Source: Candidatus Gastranaerophilales bacterium (lineage in GTDB: Bacteria; Cyanobacteriota; Vampirovibrionia; Gastranaerophilales; CAJFVJ01). Taken from it: a stretch of DNA of 30,500 nt. Positions 6,926-15,657 of this stretch are shown in pieces. Under the pieces are notes generated by a model. It did no database searches. It was not told the origin of the DNA and worked only from the letters and a program-made list of their open reading frames with translations. The stretch lies in contig JAQUTS010000003.1 of the NCBI GenBank assembly GCA_028694275.1, forward strand, positions 1-30,500. Direction: 5' to 3'. Made by a program: the position numbers and the translations under genes. Each line of letters begins with the position of its first letter. Positions within the stretch are counted from its first letter, which is position 1.

Positions 6926-8890
6926 ATGGAAAAAGTAATAGAAACAAACCAAGAGAAGTTAGAACAGCTTAAAAAAATCTCAAAAGATGCACTAAATGCC
7001 CTAGGCAAAAAGAATTTTGCTCTTATAACACACGGTGCAAGCTTTCCTTCACAAGAAGGCCTCAACCCCGGGATGGGTTCTCCTATTTCAGAAGGGGCAA
7101 CACTTTTAGTTGATTTTGCAAGCGGAATCTTTAACAGCATCCAGCTTGGACCATCAGGCAAAACAAAAGCTGTAGATTCTTCTCCATATACAGGGACTAT
7201 TTTTTCCAACAACCCTTTATTCATTGATTTGAAACCCCTGGTGGATTCTAAATGGGCAAATATTTTATCTGTTGAAACACTAAATGACATCATCGAAAAT
7301 AACCCGAACAAGCATCAGCCAAAAGTAGCATACGGGTATATTTTTCAAAAACAAGACGAAGCCTTAAAAGAAGCTTTTTATAATTTTGTAAAAAAAGCAA
7401 AAAACAAAGAAAGCCTAAGCCCTGAAGATAAAAGAACCGTAGAAAAAATCGAAAAGAATTTTCAAAAGTTCAAAAAAGAAAACCAAGGCTGGCTTGAAAA
7501 AGATTCAATTTACGAAGCACTTTCATCCAAGCACGGCAACGATTACTGGCCTTTGTGGACTGATGAACTTGATAAAAACTTATACAACGCAAAAACAAAA
7601 GAAGCAGAAGAAGAAGCTATGGAACGCATCAACAGCATAAAAGAAGAATACGCTGATATTATTGAGTTCTACAGTTTTTGCCAATACATAATTTCTGAGC
7701 AAAAAGAAGAAATGCTCTCCTACGCCGAAGAAAAAGGCATCAAAATGATAGCCGACAGACAAGTCGCATTCTCAGACAGAGACGTTTGGGCTTATCAGCA
7801 CTTTTTCTTAGAGGGTTGGTTCTTAGGATGTCCTCCTGATTATTTTTCAGAAGACGGCCAAGCTTGGGGATTCCCAATTATGGATCCTGAAAAAACTTTC
7901 AATGAAGACGGCTCTTTATCAGAAGGAGGCAAACTTCTAAAATCACTGTACAAAAAAATGTTCAAAGAAAACCCGGGCGGTGTGAGAATTGACCACCTTG
8001 TCGGTTTGATTGACCCTTGGGTATACAAAAGAGGCTCTTTGCCAAAAGTAGAAGAAGGCGCAGGAAGATTATTCTCTTCTCCTGAACATCCTGAACTCTC
8101 AAAATATGCAGTGGCCACAATTGATGATTTGGATTTTGAACTTGAACCTGACAAAGAATACAGAGTCAAAACCCTGACAAAAGAACAAATCAAAAAATAC
8201 GGTATGCTTATCGAAAAAATCGTTATTGCAGCAGCAAAAGAAGAAGGCCTATCCAAAAATGAAATCATTTGCGAAGACCTTGGCACCGTGACATATCCTG
8301 TTGAGCAGGTTATGAAAGAATATGAGCTGCAAGGAATGAGACTTACTCAGTTTGTCGTTCCTGAAAAACCAGAACACGCATACAGATGCAAAAATATCAC
8401 CGAAAACTCTTGGGCAATGGTCGGAACACACGACAATGAGCCTATCTCAAGATGGGCAAATGCTATGGTGAATACCCACGAAGCATATTTGCATGCCCAA
8501 AATCTTACAGAAGACTTGCTTCCAAAAGAAAGAGAATTCCAAAAAGATGAAATGATTACACGCCTTACACAAGATGCAAATTATCTTCGCAAAGTGAAAT
8601 TATCTGAAATTTTTGTATCAAAAGCAGAAAATATTCAGATTTTCTTTACTGATTTCTTTGGGATTGATGATGTTTATAACAAACCGGGTACATCCGGAGA
8701 TCAAAACTGGTCACTTAGTCTTCCTGATAATTTTGAAGATTTTTACTTTGAACAACTCAAACAAGATAAAGGTATTAATCTTCCCGAAATCCTCAAAATG
8801 GCCATGGAATCAAGAGGAAAAGACTTCATTTTGAAGCATAAAGATTTGATTACTGAGCTTGAAATTTTGGAAGAAAAACTTAGAAACTAG
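6926..8890 (+). CDS. malQ: 4-alpha-glucanotransferase (GH77, amylomaltase), long divergent form
   Basis: GH77 enzymes transfer alpha-1,4-glucan segments between maltodextrins or glycogen chains in the cytosol. Seen: FALITHGASFPSQ and the substrate-site stretch IQLGPSGKT...SPYTGTIF, then GCPPDYFSEDGQAWGFPI, the nucleophile in GGVRIDHLVG (Asp356), the acid/base in IICEDLG (Glu450) and the stabiliser in VGTHDNEP (Asp503). All three catalytic acids are present. At 654 residues it is well above the roughly 500 of bacterial MalQ; the excess is mainly a Lys/Glu-rich helical insertion at about residues 130-240. The usual GD-x-PIYV segment is replaced by ADRQVAFSDRDVWAY. A weak AGGA site precedes the ATG. 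trpS follows after 7 bp, so the two are probably co-transcribed. Confidence 0.9.
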   Translation: MEKVIETNQEKLEQLKKISKDALNALGKKNFALITHGASFPSQEGLNPGMGSPISEGATLLVDFASGIFNSIQLGPSGKTKAVDSSPYTGTIFSNNPLFIDLKPLVDSKWANILSVETLNDIIENNPNKHQPKVAYGYIFQKQDEALKEAFYNFVKKAKNKESLSPEDKRTVEKIEKNFQKFKKENQGWLEKDSIYEALSSKHGNDYWPLWTDELDKNLYNAKTKEAEEEAMERINSIKEEYADIIEFYSFCQYIISEQKEEMLSYAEEKGIKMIADRQVAFSDRDVWAYQHFFLEGWFLGCPPDYFSEDGQAWGFPIMDPEKTFNEDGSLSEGGKLLKSLYKKMFKENPGGVRIDHLVGLIDPWVYKRGSLPKVEEGAGRLFSSPEHPELSKYAVATIDDLDFELEPDKEYRVKTLTKEQIKKYGMLIEKIVIAAAKEEGLSKNEIICEDLGTVTYPVEQVMKEYELQGMRLTQFVVPEKPEHAYRCKNITENSWAMVGTHDNEPISRWANAMVNTHEAYLHAQNLTEDLLPKEREFQKDEMITRLTQDANYLRKVKLSEIFVSKAENIQIFFTDFFGIDDVYNKPGTSGDQNWSLSLPDNFEDFYFEQLKQDKGINLPEILKMAMESRGKDFILKHKDLITELEILEEKLRN

Positions 8891-8897
8891 GTAGAAT

Positions 8898-9908
8898 ATG
8901 AGCCCAAAAAAACGCATAATGTCCGGAATGCGCCCAACAGGCAAACTCCACATAGGTCATTATCTTGGAGTTCTCAAAAATTGGGTAGAACTCCAATCAG
9001 AATACGACTGTTATTTTGCCGTGGCTGATTGGCATGCTCTGACCACCAAATATGACCAAACATCAGAACTAAGACAAAACGTCATTGATGTTGTGCTTGA
9101 TTGGCTTGCTTGCGGAATTGACCCCAACACGTCTCATATTTATGTCCAATCACTTGTACCGCAAACGGCGGAGCTTCATATCTATTTGAGTATGATTACA
9201 CCGCAAAACTGGGTCGAGCGTGACCCTACCCTAAAAGATATGGTCAAAGCCATGCGCGGTGATGATGAAAATAAAAACGTCGAACTTTCATACGGATTAC
9301 TCGGCTATCCTGTATTGCAAAGTGCCGACATTATGACTTTCAACGCGGATCTTGTTCCTGTTGGGATAGATCAGGTTGCACATATCGAAATCACTCGCGA
9401 TATCGTAAGAAGATTCCACCATATCTACAAGACAAACTTTTTCAACGAGCCTGTACCCAAATTGACCCAAATCCCTATGCTAAAAGGCATAGACGGACAA
9501 AAAATGGGTAAATCCTTCAACAATGACATCAAAATCTCAGATGATGAAAATACCACCACCAAAAAAATTCTAAAAGGCATAACCGATCGCAACAGAATCA
9601 AGCGCGATGACCCCGGGCAAACTGATAATTGCGAAGTGATTTATCCTTATTATAAGATTTTTGCAGACGAAGCCACCTGTGCGATAGTGAAAGAAGAATG
9701 TGAAAGTGCCAAACGCGGATGTGCAGATTGTAAAAAACAACTTGCAGAGCTTGTGAACGAGCATTTCCGTCCGATAAGAGCCAAACGCACAGAACTTGAA
9801 AACAATATGGACTATGTCCATAAAATCATCAAAGAGGGCTCAGAACGTGCAGCAGCACAAGCTCAAGTAACTCTTGATGAGGTCAGAAAAATTGTAAAAA
9901 TGTACTAG
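8898..9908 (+). CDS. trpS: Tryptophan--tRNA ligase
   Basis: A class I aminoacyl-tRNA synthetase that charges tRNA-Trp. It has 336 residues, normal for bacterial TrpS. Seen: MRPTGKLHIGHYLG (HIGH motif), YFAVADWHALTT, VPVGIDQVAHIEITRDI, and KMGKS (residues 202-206) as the KMSKS loop; the C-terminal helices include a CADCKKQLAELV segment typical of the family. The start is GGTAG-preceded and 7 bp after the malQ stop. A dispersed repeat follows its stop and no standard terminator is visible. Confidence 0.97.
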   Translation: MSPKKRIMSGMRPTGKLHIGHYLGVLKNWVELQSEYDCYFAVADWHALTTKYDQTSELRQNVIDVVLDWLACGIDPNTSHIYVQSLVPQTAELHIYLSMITPQNWVERDPTLKDMVKAMRGDDENKNVELSYGLLGYPVLQSADIMTFNADLVPVGIDQVAHIEITRDIVRRFHHIYKTNFFNEPVPKLTQIPMLKGIDGQKMGKSFNNDIKISDDENTTTKKILKGITDRNRIKRDDPGQTDNCEVIYPYYKIFADEATCAIVKEECESAKRGCADCKKQLAELVNEHFRPIRAKRTELENNMDYVHKIIKEGSERAAAQAQVTLDEVRKIVKMY

Positions 9909-9910
9909 CG

Positions 9911-9965
9911 GAATTTGGCAAGAGTGAGTAAAGAGAAACTCGTCCCTGTGAAGTTCTTGATGAAG
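9911..9965. repeat. Dispersed intergenic repeat, copy 1
   Basis: The sequence around GCAAGAGTGAGTAAAGAGAA and its flank CTCGTCC...GAAGTT...GCGACTTT matches, with scattered changes, the array at 16825-16979. It can fold as an imperfect hairpin (GAGT with ACTC). It sits in the 77-bp gap between the convergent trpS and rseP. Confidence 0.6.
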
Positions 9966-9985
9966 CGACTTTGACAATTACAAAA

Positions 9986-11362
9986 TTAAAACTTATTTGT
10001 CACAAGGGCAAATATATCATTGAAAATAACAAAAAACATCAAAATAATAAGGAACAGAAATCCGTATTTCATGATTTTTTCTTGCGCATCCTGATCCACT
10101 TTTTTGCCTGTGATTGCTTCTATCAAAAGAAAGAAAATATACCCCCCATCAAGTGCAGGTATAGGTAAAAAGTTAATAATAGCAAGGTTCATGCTGATAA
10201 TGGCAGTAAGCAAAACGCCTTTCCAAAGTCCTTGATATTGAATAATATCCCCACCGACTTTGGCAATCGCAATGATACCATGGAGCTCTCCTATAGGAAC
10301 TTTGCCGACAAAAATGCTCTGCAGTCCCTTAATCATCATAATTGTGTTAGAAGCAAGATAATTCCAAGAATTCACAAGGCCGCCTTTTATAGAAGTCGTA
10401 GGTTCTGCCACCTCTTCTATATACAATTTGATGCCGATAACCCCCATACGATTGGGTGCAATTTTATCAAGGATAACTTCTTTTCCATTGCGCAAAACAA
10501 CAATTGAAACAGGCTGTTTATAATCAGAAATTGCTCTTGTTAATTCTATTAAAGATGTTTTACCGTCCGCTGTGTATACTTGCTTGTTGTAAAGATCATC
10601 TCGCAAATCACGTTCTTCATTTGATAAATAATTAATTTTAGGATTATATTTGCCTTTATTCATCTTTGCCAAAGTTTGTGATTTTGCTGAAGGTTCTTCA
10701 ATTTGCTCAGGCAAAAGTATTTTCATTCCTTTAGGAATTATTTGTTTATGTGAAAATTTGGCCAATTTGGGATTTTTCTTTTGCAATGCAAGCAGATTCT
10801 TTTCAATTGCAGAAGTCTTAATCATAGAATTAGCTTCTTTGTTTTCTTGCAAAAGTGACATAAAAACCTCAGGATTTGAGATTTCGATTGTTTCAATTTT
10901 GATTATCCTGTCCCCGGGCAATACTCCGGCTTGTTTTGCCGCAACAGAAGACGCTGTATAGAGGCTTTCAACAGAAATATTATATTTGCCGGCAGGAAGC
11001 CCGCCTGAAGCAAAAGCGACAAAAATAACCAAAATCAAAGCAAAAACAGCATTTGATAAAACTCCGGCGGATATTACCCAGGCTCTTTGCCAAAGACTTT
11101 TATTATCAAGCCTGTTAGGGTCATCTTTTGGAACATTATTATCAGGATTGTCCTCATGAAAAGAAACATACCCGCCAAGCAAAAATGCATGAACACAAAA
11201 AGTTGTATCGCCGAATTTTCTCTCAAACAAAGTAGGCCCAAGAGGCAAACCTATACCGAATCTTTCGGGGTTTATGCCTATTGATTTCGCCGCCAAAAAG
11301 TGCCCGAGTTCATGAATTATAATAAGCACACTGATAAGCAAAATCATTATTAAAATAGACAT
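9986..11362 (-). CDS. rseP: Site-2 zinc metalloprotease RseP (RIP protease)
   Basis: An intramembrane protease that cleaves membrane-anchored regulators or signal-peptide remnants within the inner membrane. Seen: an N-terminal membrane helix with the zinc site HELGH (His17-His21), the GGYVSFHEDNP segment, a second helix (about 95-115), a PDZ domain whose core VLPGDRIIKIETIEI lies at about 148-162, and C-terminal helices with NFLPIPALDGG carrying the third metal ligand. At 458 residues it fits the family, but about 70 charged residues (about 195-265) interrupt the PDZ region. AGAGGA stands 8 bases before the ATG. It follows the CBS-DUF1385 gene by 27 bp and is probably co-transcribed with it. 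Confidence 0.95.
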   Translation of the reverse strand: MSILIMILLISVLIIIHELGHFLAAKSIGINPERFGIGLPLGPTLFERKFGDTTFCVHAFLLGGYVSFHEDNPDNNVPKDDPNRLDNKSLWQRAWVISAGVLSNAVFALILVIFVAFASGGLPAGKYNISVESLYTASSVAAKQAGVLPGDRIIKIETIEISNPEVFMSLLQENKEANSMIKTSAIEKNLLALQKKNPKLAKFSHKQIIPKGMKILLPEQIEEPSAKSQTLAKMNKGKYNPKINYLSNEERDLRDDLYNKQVYTADGKTSLIELTRAISDYKQPVSIVVLRNGKEVILDKIAPNRMGVIGIKLYIEEVAEPTTSIKGGLVNSWNYLASNTIMMIKGLQSIFVGKVPIGELHGIIAIAKVGGDIIQYQGLWKGVLLTAIISMNLAIINFLPIPALDGGYIFFLLIEAITGKKVDQDAQEKIMKYGFLFLIILMFFVIFNDIFALVTNKF

Positions 11363-11389
11363 TTTCTAAATCCTCTTAAAAATCCTCTT

Positions 11390-12499
11390 CTATTTTACCA
11401 TATTATAAAGATACAGGTTCAGAATGTTAAAAAACACCAAAAAACTCACAATAATTTGAATAGCACCTGATGTATAAAGCAAAGATAAAAAGCTTATATC
11501 CTTATCTTCTGATTCTGTTTTGTATGATGCCAAAAGCTCTTCCCCGACTTTGATTGCGTCATTTATTTGGTCATCTGTCGGCTCTTTGGTTGTAAAAAAT
11601 TCTTGTATTTTGTATCCCATTTGCTTCCAATAACTAAACAACCCCAAAAGAAGCCCGAAAGAAGTCAAAAAACGCAAAAACCAAATTTTTGGAATAAAAA
11701 TATTAGTAATATAAAAAATAAAAACAATCCCCAAAAAAAGAACAAGGAGGTTTGTGCCACATCGAGTGTGGATTCGAGACTGCATTTGTACCGACTGAGT
11801 ATCAAGAGGCAGCCCTTTTTCTATTGCATTTATGACTTTATGCTCAGATGCGTGTATTTGAGAAAGTGGCGAAATCTTAAAAAGAGTAAGAAAAATCAAC
11901 AAATCCAAAACCGAAGCAAAAAATATATTATGCACCTTCGCAGTAATCAAATGTGCAGAAAAAATAAAAAGTGCAAAAATAACCCCATTCAAAACAAGCC
12001 CCAAGCTCTTCGCCCCGACTTGATGAACTCCATCTGTCAAATAAATTCCCAAAGGCGTAGAAACCCCCGCCACTGTCCTTGGCTTTAGCTTTCGTGTCAA
12101 ATACCCTATAAGCTTGCCGCGTGTAATGCAACGCCCTGTATAAATCCCTTCATGATTGACTATCGGCACATATCTAATATGCATCTGATCAAGTTTGTCC
12201 AAAAGAGCAAGAACATCCGTCCCCTCTTTTTCCACCCACACATCTCGCGTCATGATGTTTTCGACCACAAGATGCGAACGATAACTTTCTTTATGAAGGC
12301 TCAAATGCTTGGCAACTTTTCCCAAATCAAACTCTGAAACTATCCCGACGATTTTGCCGTCTCTATCAATCACAGGAAGCGTATCCGTATTTGTAAACTT
12401 AAAAATATCAGACAGCTTGGCAACATCAAGATACTGAGAAACAGAATAAATTTCCTCAGAAACGGTTTTTATAGAAGTTAGATTTTGCATTTCAACCAT
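11390..12499 (-). CDS. CBS-domain pair fused to DUF1385 (YqhQ-like) membrane protein
   Basis: A 369-residue protein. Residues about 5-65 and 78-140 are two CBS domains (TDTLPVIDRDGKIVGIVSEF and MHIRYVPIVNHEGIYTG), a module that binds adenine nucleotides. From about residue 143 the DUF1385 pattern begins: TVAGVSTPLGIYL, SEHKVINAIEKGLPL, SRIHTRCGTNLLVL, with four or five membrane helices (about 165-190, 195-212, 248-270, 274-292, 340-365). DUF1385 has no assigned activity that I can state; the conserved His/Cys residues could bind metal (inference). No Shine-Dalgarno precedes the ATG at 12499; the ATG at 12490 is an alternative. It lies directly upstream of rseP and only 17 bp from the divergent comFC-like gene. 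Confidence 0.85.
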   Translation of the reverse strand: MVEMQNLTSIKTVSEEIYSVSQYLDVAKLSDIFKFTNTDTLPVIDRDGKIVGIVSEFDLGKVAKHLSLHKESYRSHLVVENIMTRDVWVEKEGTDVLALLDKLDQMHIRYVPIVNHEGIYTGRCITRGKLIGYLTRKLKPRTVAGVSTPLGIYLTDGVHQVGAKSLGLVLNGVIFALFIFSAHLITAKVHNIFFASVLDLLIFLTLFKISPLSQIHASEHKVINAIEKGLPLDTQSVQMQSRIHTRCGTNLLVLFLGIVFIFYITNIFIPKIWFLRFLTSFGLLLGLFSYWKQMGYKIQEFFTTKEPTDDQINDAIKVGEELLASYKTESEDKDISFLSLLYTSGAIQIIVSFLVFFNILNLYLYNMVK

Positions 12500-12516
12500 G
12501 GTATTTTGGTTGTACT

Positions 12517-13176
12517 ATGTTTAGTTACTTTAAACAATTGCTAGAGTGGATATACAAAAGGCGGTGTTATTTTTGCAGAAAACCCGACCAAGAAGAATTG
12601 ATGTGCGCTGATTGTTATGCCAATATAAGACTCAATCCGCCAATTGAAAGCAAAACAATAGGTGTGCATAAAATCTATTGCGCAACAATGTATCAAAACG
12701 AAATGCAAAAACTAATCCGTGCCATAAAATACCACAACAAAAAAGACCTTTCAAAACAAGCGGCAATGATTTTGAGGGATTTTTGGAAAAAAATCGAAAA
12801 CAAAGAATACAACTACGAAATAATCCCAATGCCAATATACAAATCTCGCCAAAGACAAAGAAGCTACAACCAATCAGAACTAATCGCGATAGAATTTGCA
12901 CAATATTTTGGCTATGAAATCAACACCAAACTGGTCCGCCGCATCAAAAACACGCCCCCTTTATACAAACTTTCCAAACAAGAAAGAGAAAATGTCTTAT
13001 CGGGAGCCTTTGAATATATAGGCGAAAACTACTCAGGCAGGCCTGTTTTGATAATTGATGACATCTGTACATCGGCCACCTCCGCCAAAGAACTCATAAA
13101 CGAACTCAAAAGACACGGCGTCTATGATATAACGGTGCTTACATGCGCTCAGGCAGGGTCTTTTTATCAGATTTGA
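12517..13176 (+). CDS. ComF-family phosphoribosyltransferase (ComFC-like)
   Basis: A 219-residue protein. An N-terminal zinc ribbon is seen (Cys17, Cys20, Cys30, Cys33 in RRCYFCRKPDQEELMCADCY), then the conserved IIPMPIYKSRQRQRSYNQSE and the PRPP loop RPVLIIDDICTSATSAKEL. Family knowledge: ComFC/GntX proteins are linked to DNA uptake during transformation, though the reaction is not settled. No Shine-Dalgarno is visible; an extended -10-like TGGTATTTT ends 9 bases before the ATG. Its last 10 bases overlap the end of recJ on the other strand. Confidence 0.92.
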   Translation: MFSYFKQLLEWIYKRRCYFCRKPDQEELMCADCYANIRLNPPIESKTIGVHKIYCATMYQNEMQKLIRAIKYHNKKDLSKQAAMILRDFWKKIENKEYNYEIIPMPIYKSRQRQRSYNQSELIAIEFAQYFGYEINTKLVRRIKNTPPLYKLSKQERENVLSGAFEYIGENYSGRPVLIIDDICTSATSAKELINELKRHGVYDITVLTCAQAGSFYQI

Positions 13177-15500
13177 TTATTACTGAGATCGAAATTTTCA
13201 CAAAAATCGACTTCCTGCTCAAAAGCTGAAAACTCAGGCAATGACTTTATTTTGGTCAAATCCTTGCTCTGAACAAATTTGATTGTATATTCAGTCTCGG
13301 CACTTTCAATAATCTCAATCACATCAGACTTAGCAAGCAAATCAATACATATTTGCGTTGCTTTTGATGAAAGATTTAATTTTGATGAAAATTTTTCAAT
13401 ATCAACAACCCCTCCAAGCTTGCTATCAGCGTATTTTAGCATACCTGAACAATTTTTGAGAATTTGTGATGTATCCGCCTTTTGAAAAGACGAACCAATG
13501 ATGTGTACAGCTTTTGCTGAGGTTTTTTGCATAATATCAAAGAAAACTTCCCGACTTGGAGGCAAATCCAAAAACACCAGTTGATCAGCGTTTTGAGGAT
13601 TCAAACGATTAATAACAAATGCGTTTGTAAGGGTTTTTTGCCCCAAAAACTCAAGTGTTTTTTGATTTTCGGCAAAAATTGCAATTGTTGTTTTTGTTGT
13701 TTTTAAATACTCCAAAAACATATGTAGGGCATTTTGTTTTCTTCTGTGATCAATAATCTTTGGGCAACTGATTTTGGCACCTTCTGATTTGTAATCGCAA
13801 AGCTCCATTTGGACAGTTGTTTTATCCATAAATGTGTTAAGCCTTGGTGTAAAAACTATATCAATTTTATCGGCAATTTTTGCATTTATTTCTGATTTCC
13901 CCCAAAAAACCCCTTCTGAAACACCTGCTTCTCCCTCAAAAAACACCTTAAGATGATTGGAATTTGACCCCATAAGTTTCAATTCTTTAACAACAAGGCT
14001 TTTCATACTGAAAACAGGCGAAGGGTTTTTTGCCCCGCATGGTTCTATAAGTTGGATTTTTTTAACAAAATCAAAAGTAAGTTCTGACTGTTTCAAATCC
14101 TCTTCCACGTTGAGTCTTGGCGTCAAAAACTCATCATCGAGATTTTCATTTACGATTTTGTTCAGTGATTCAATTATCTTGCCAAGATTATTAATATCAG
14201 CAGAAAACCCTGCAGCCATTGAGTGCCCGCCAAAAACATCGAACAAATCGCCGACTTCTGATAGGGTTTCATAAAGGTTCAACCCCTCTATACTTCGAGA
14301 AGAACAGCGGATTTTGGCATTTTCTTCATCAAGACGCAAGATAAAAACAGGCCGATAAAATCTCTCGCACAACTTTGATGCAACGATGCCGATAATGCCG
14401 ATATTCCAAGAATTATCCGTAAGAATAATCGCCTTATTGTCTTTCAAAGAAGTTTTTGTAATCTGAGAAAGAGCCTCTTCGAAGATATTTTCACACAAAG
14501 ACTGGCGGATTTTGTTGCAATCATCCATATACTTGGCATTGAGCTCAATTATACCTTGATTGTCAGAAGTAAAAAGTTCGACAACCTTTTTTGCATGCTC
14601 CAATCGGCCAATCGCATTGACTCTTGGCGCAATTCCAAAAGCAATTGATTGTGCATCAAAAGTATCAAGACCGTATCCTGCATCATCAATCAGGGCCTTA
14701 ATTCCAAGAGGGCAATTGTTTTTGATACATTCAACACCTTTTCTGACCAAAAGACGATTTTCTTCCAAAAGAGGAACAACATCCGCAATCGTTCCGATGG
14801 CCACAAGTGGCAAAATTTCGGATACAAATTCAAGCTTGCCGTATTTTTCAAGCAAAGCACAAGCAACCTTATATGCCACACCTACCCCGGCAAGATAATT
14901 AAGAGACTCTATCTCTTTTGATGAAAGCGTTTCCTTGAGAGAGTTTTGAGCTTTTGGGTTAATAATTGCAAAAGCCTCAGGAAGTTCTTCTGCGGCCTCG
15001 TGGTGATCGGTCACTATCACATCAACGCCAAAGCCTTTCATAAGTTTAATTTCAGCCAAATTACTTACACCATTATCGACTGTGATTATAAGTTTGGCTT
15101 TTTGTTTTGTCTTAAGATTAATCAATGCCTTTGAATTAAGGCCATGGCCTTCTTTTACACGATCAGGCACATAAAAATCAACATTCGCACCAAGATAAGA
15201 CAATGTCTTGTGCAATAAAGAAGTCGAAGTCACCCCGTCTGCATCAAAATCACCGTAAACAATAATTTTTTCTTCTATTGCAATAGCCTTTGAAATCCGC
15301 TCTACAACGCGCGTCATATCAGAAAAAGCATAAGGAGATATTTCTTTATAATGAACTTCAGGTTCCAAAAATTCTTTGGCCTGCTGAGTTGTTTTTATTC
15401 CGCGATTTACCAGTAATTTTGCAAAAAGATCGTCTTTGCAATAGGCAGAAATCTCCTCAGGAATTTTCTCACACGATGTATAAATCCATTTAGTTCCCAC
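13167..15500 (-). CDS. recJ: Single-stranded-DNA-specific exonuclease RecJ
   Basis: RecJ degrades ssDNA 5' to 3' in recombination and mismatch/base-excision repair. Seen: the DHH motifs IVYGDFDADGVTSTSLL, LIITVDNGVSN and VIVTDHHEAAEELP, ADVVPLLEENR, the DHHA1 region with GIIGIVASKLCERFYRP and FGGHSMAAGFSAD, and an OB-like region, followed by a long C-terminal extension of about 200 residues like that of cyanobacterial or Firmicutes-type RecJ. The start is a GTG at 15500, with AAGGAG 6 bases upstream; an ATG at 15590 is in frame but has no ribosome site, so residues from it are excluded (777 aa remain). It converges with and overlaps the comFC-like gene. Confidence 0.95.
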   Translation of the reverse strand: MGTKWIYTSCEKIPEEISAYCKDDLFAKLLVNRGIKTTQQAKEFLEPEVHYKEISPYAFSDMTRVVERISKAIAIEEKIIVYGDFDADGVTSTSLLHKTLSYLGANVDFYVPDRVKEGHGLNSKALINLKTKQKAKLIITVDNGVSNLAEIKLMKGFGVDVIVTDHHEAAEELPEAFAIINPKAQNSLKETLSSKEIESLNYLAGVGVAYKVACALLEKYGKLEFVSEILPLVAIGTIADVVPLLEENRLLVRKGVECIKNNCPLGIKALIDDAGYGLDTFDAQSIAFGIAPRVNAIGRLEHAKKVVELFTSDNQGIIELNAKYMDDCNKIRQSLCENIFEEALSQITKTSLKDNKAIILTDNSWNIGIIGIVASKLCERFYRPVFILRLDEENAKIRCSSRSIEGLNLYETLSEVGDLFDVFGGHSMAAGFSADINNLGKIIESLNKIVNENLDDEFLTPRLNVEEDLKQSELTFDFVKKIQLIEPCGAKNPSPVFSMKSLVVKELKLMGSNSNHLKVFFEGEAGVSEGVFWGKSEINAKIADKIDIVFTPRLNTFMDKTTVQMELCDYKSEGAKISCPKIIDHRRKQNALHMFLEYLKTTKTTIAIFAENQKTLEFLGQKTLTNAFVINRLNPQNADQLVFLDLPPSREVFFDIMQKTSAKAVHIIGSSFQKADTSQILKNCSGMLKYADSKLGGVVDIEKFSSKLNLSSKATQICIDLLAKSDVIEIIESAETEYTIKFVQSKDLTKIKSLPEFSAFEQEVDFCENFDLSNNQI

Positions 15501-15525
15501 GCAACTCTCCTTTACCTGCTTACTA

Positions 15526-15531
15526 ATTATA
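15526..15531 (-). promoter_or_regulatory. Candidate -10 of recJ
   Basis: A perfect TATAAT on the minus strand, 25 bases before the GTG start, which puts the transcription start a few bases before AAGGAG. The -35 is not convincing. A palindrome TACATATGTA (15550-15559) lies where a regulator could bind. Confidence 0.45.
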
Positions 15532-15609
15532 ACCCGATTGCCCCCAAAGTACATATGTAACAAAATGTAAAATCCGGTTATGAATATCAAGAATTCAGGT
15601 CATGAATTT

Positions 15610-15646
15610 TTAACAATATGTTTTTAAGTATATATAACGTATATAC
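15610..15646 (+). promoter_or_regulatory. Promoter with overlapping palindrome for the EF-hand gene
   Basis: TTAACA (15610-15615), 17 bases, then TATAAC (15633-15638). The inverted repeat GTATATA-taacg-TATATAC (15628-15646) covers the -10 and is a possible operator. An AGGAGAGAG ribosome site follows. Confidence 0.55.
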
Positions 15647-15657
15647 AGGAGAGAGTT

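Noticed and set aside
11567..12088. Plus-strand 173-codon frame
   Set aside because: It lies wholly within the CBS-DUF1385 gene on the other strand, which has clear domain patterns; the Lys/Asn-rich product is a complement artefact.
15501..15590. N-terminal extension of RecJ from an ATG at 15590
   Set aside because: The TATAAT at 15526-15531 and AAGGAG before the GTG at 15500 place both promoter and ribosome site inside the extension.
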